Below are positions 14,294 through 15,220 of a DNA stretch of 15,220 bases, one piece after another. Position 1 is the first letter of the stretch. Every line of letters begins with the position of its first letter. Source of the stretch: CADEDV01 sp036374495 (GTDB lineage: Bacteria; Bacteroidota; Bacteroidia; Chitinophagales; Chitinophagaceae); assembly GCA_965652975.1 (NCBI GenBank), contig CBFGYO010000101.1:1-15220 (forward strand). Reading direction: 5' to 3'. The notes beneath the pieces were generated by a model. It had not been told where the DNA came from and made no database searches. It was given only the letters and a program-made list of their open reading frames with translations. The position numbers were made by a program, and so were the translations under genes.

Positions 14294-14515
14294 ATGAACA
14301 AATTCAAAAATTTTGTCGAATGGAATGCCTTTGGTGTTTGTTCAGCCATAGGCGATCGTATGGGTATTGCCACCAGCAAGATCAGGCAGTATTTTATGTA
14401 TACCTCCATACTCACGATGGGCTCCCCCATCATATTATATATGATTCTTGCGTTTTGGAAAAATATGCGCCGATATATGAAGGCGGCGAAAAGAAATCCG
14501 TGGTACTACCTTTGA
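14294..14515 (+). CDS. Small PspC-like membrane protein
   Basis: 73 residues. The sequence follows the PspC domain pattern: an N-terminal polar stretch (MNKFKNFVEWN), FGVCSAIGDRMGIATSKIRQ, the G-V-x-x-x-I-x-D/E-x-x-G-I block, and then one membrane helix MYTSILTMGSPIILYMILAFW (about residues 35-55), ending in a basic tail. PspC proteins in other bacteria modulate the phage-shock envelope-stress response, and in Bacteroidetes stand-alone PspC-like proteins are common and little studied. No other psp gene is nearby. It diverges from aconitase and converges with the gene at 14619. The function is inferred from family resemblance only. Confidence 0.8.
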   Translation: MNKFKNFVEWNAFGVCSAIGDRMGIATSKIRQYFMYTSILTMGSPIILYMILAFWKNMRRYMKAAKRNPWYYL

Positions 14516-14520
14516 GGTCA

Positions 14521-14611
14521 GATAAAAGATAAAAATTAAAAGATAAAAGTGGTATTTAGTCGGAGTGACCGATTGAATACCACTTTTATCTTTTAAATTT
14601 TATCTTTTATC
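14521..14611. repeat. Heptamer-built inverted repeat, GATAAAA family, copy 3
   Basis: The two 43-nt arms (14521-14563 and 14569-14611) pair almost perfectly: one A/T mismatch and two G-T wobble positions, around an AGTGA loop. Read inward, each arm is GATAAAA, GATAAAA, (ATT or TTT)AAAA, GATAAAA, GTGGTATT, followed by the shared TCGG/CCGA core. It lies 5 nt after the stop of the PspC-like gene and 7 nt before the stop codon of the convergent gene. It is the cleanest of the five elements. Confidence 0.95.
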
Positions 14612-14618
14612 CGAATAA

Positions 14619-15220
14619 TCAACAATCGTCCTTCTTCAGAAATATGGGATGAATAAGTTGTCCGCGTTTGATATTGCCTTCAATTGGTTTTGTTGCGGGC
14701 TTGGGCACGTGTGATTCAACAACTTCGCGGTCGTTGGTAACGTGTACTTTAAAATAGGTGCCGTCCTCAGTTCTGACCATCGCCAGAGTTACTTTTTGAA
14801 AATCTGTTGCAGTAAAATTGCTATTGCCATCCGCACTCTTCATCGAGCCACTCAATACTTTCAACGTCCCTTTGCTGTCATATTCCATTACGTCAAATTT
14901 AAGGTCGATGCCTTTTGCTTTCATTTGCTGGCGAAATTCTTCCAGTTGCTGTTTCTTCGTGTACTTGGTAATGGTAACCAGGATATCTTCCTTGCCGGTA
15001 ATTACAGCACCATGGTCGTCTATTGCGAGTAAATTACCAGCAACAGGCGCCAGCGGCGCCATCGGCGCTATCACGGTTTGCCCGTTCGAATGACTGACGA
15101 TTGCAACAGGAGCCACATCGCTTGATTCGATGATTTTGCCCCACTTACTTTCAAATTTCGCCCGTTGTTGTTTATCGGTGAGGTCGTAGGTTTCAGTGGT
15201 TCCATTTTTTAAATGAAGCA
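14619..15220 (-). CDS. C-terminal part of a probable M56 (BlaR1-like) peptidase family protein
   Basis: The frame is open from the stop at 14619-14621 to the right edge of the window, about 200 residues; a GTG at 15116 is an internal codon, so the true start lies outside. The visible part begins LHLKNGTTETYDLTDKQQRA and KFESKWGKIIES. An Ala/Pro/Val-rich hinge (IAPMAPLAPVAG) follows, then ITKYTKKQQLEEFRQQMKAK, GTLKVLSGSMKSADG, FTATDFQKVTLAMVRTEDG and YFKVHVTNDREVVE. From memory this pattern resembles the periplasmic tail of M56 BlaR1-like metallopeptidases of Chitinophagaceae, which pair with a BlaI-type repressor. The catalytic HExxH part would be upstream of this fragment and cannot be checked. 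The terminal KKDDC is unusual. The family assignment is tentative. Confidence 0.6.
   Translation of the reverse strand, partial: LHLKNGTTETYDLTDKQQRAKFESKWGKIIESSDVAPVAIVSHSNGQTVIAPMAPLAPVAGNLLAIDDHGAVITGKEDILVTITKYTKKQQLEEFRQQMKAKGIDLKFDVMEYDSKGTLKVLSGSMKSADGNSNFTATDFQKVTLAMVRTEDGTYFKVHVTNDREVVESHVPKPATKPIEGNIKRGQLIHPIFLKKDDC

Noticed and set aside
14521..14611. A miniature transposon (MITE) with terminal inverted repeats
   Set aside because: No target-site duplication is visible at its flanks, the inverted repeat spans the whole element, and unrelated sequence families share the design. A mobile origin is not fully excluded.

Overview
The window looks like chromosomal DNA of a Bacteroidetes bacterium, most likely a member of the Chitinophagaceae or a near relative. 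The evidence is: two secreted proteins with type IX secretion (T9SS) type A C-terminal domains, several small lipocalin-like lipoproteins with SC-type lipoboxes, a bacilliredoxin of the YtxJ type, a mitochondrial-type 756-residue aconitase, A/T-rich intergenic DNA and an almost complete absence of Shine-Dalgarno sites. No tRNA, rRNA, CRISPR array, insertion sequence or prophage gene is visible.

Layout, left to right. 1-607: 3' end of a T9SS cargo gene (+), followed by a perfect rho-independent terminator. 773-2191 (-): a second T9SS cargo protein. 2441-3349 (-): YihY/BrkB-type membrane protein. 3472-3933 and 3991-4965 (-): a lipocalin-like lipoprotein and a secreted protein of unknown role. 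5109-5444 and 5485-5922 (+): YtxJ bacilliredoxin and another lipocalin-like lipoprotein. 5931-6119 (-): a tiny, very hydrophilic protein. 6228-6425 and 6462-6974 (+): a KTSC-domain protein and gluconokinase. 7054-8127 (-): a membrane-anchored protein that may have a TIM-barrel fold. 8319-8705 (+): a third lipocalin-like lipoprotein. 8846-10592 (-): a LuxR-type response regulator followed by a soluble PAS histidine kinase, divergent from a second soluble histidine kinase (+, up to 11751). 11840-14110 (-): aconitase, divergent from a PspC-like small membrane protein (+, 14294-14515). 14619 to the window end (-): C-terminal part of a protein resembling the tail of Bacteroidetes M56 (BlaR1-like) peptidases.

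The genes are mostly housekeeping, envelope and signalling functions. The striking feature is between them. Five of the six convergent (tail-to-tail) gene junctions carry an 80-130 bp inverted repeat whose arms are built of tandem 7-bp units. Three use GATAAAA-type heptamers around a shared TCGG/CCGA core (671-770, 11743-11848, 14521-14611). One uses GATAATA units (6960-7043) and one uses AATGTGA-like units (8708-8840). Unrelated sequence families thus share one architecture and one genomic position. In several cases the arms supply the stop codons of the flanking genes. At 671 the element lies behind a gene that already has a full terminator, so it is not simply a terminator. This is the best candidate here for an undescribed system. 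Other points of interest are a perfect inverted repeat at the divergent two-component locus, a possible degenerate RsbT-like domain in the second kinase, and a rare perfect Shine-Dalgarno site.
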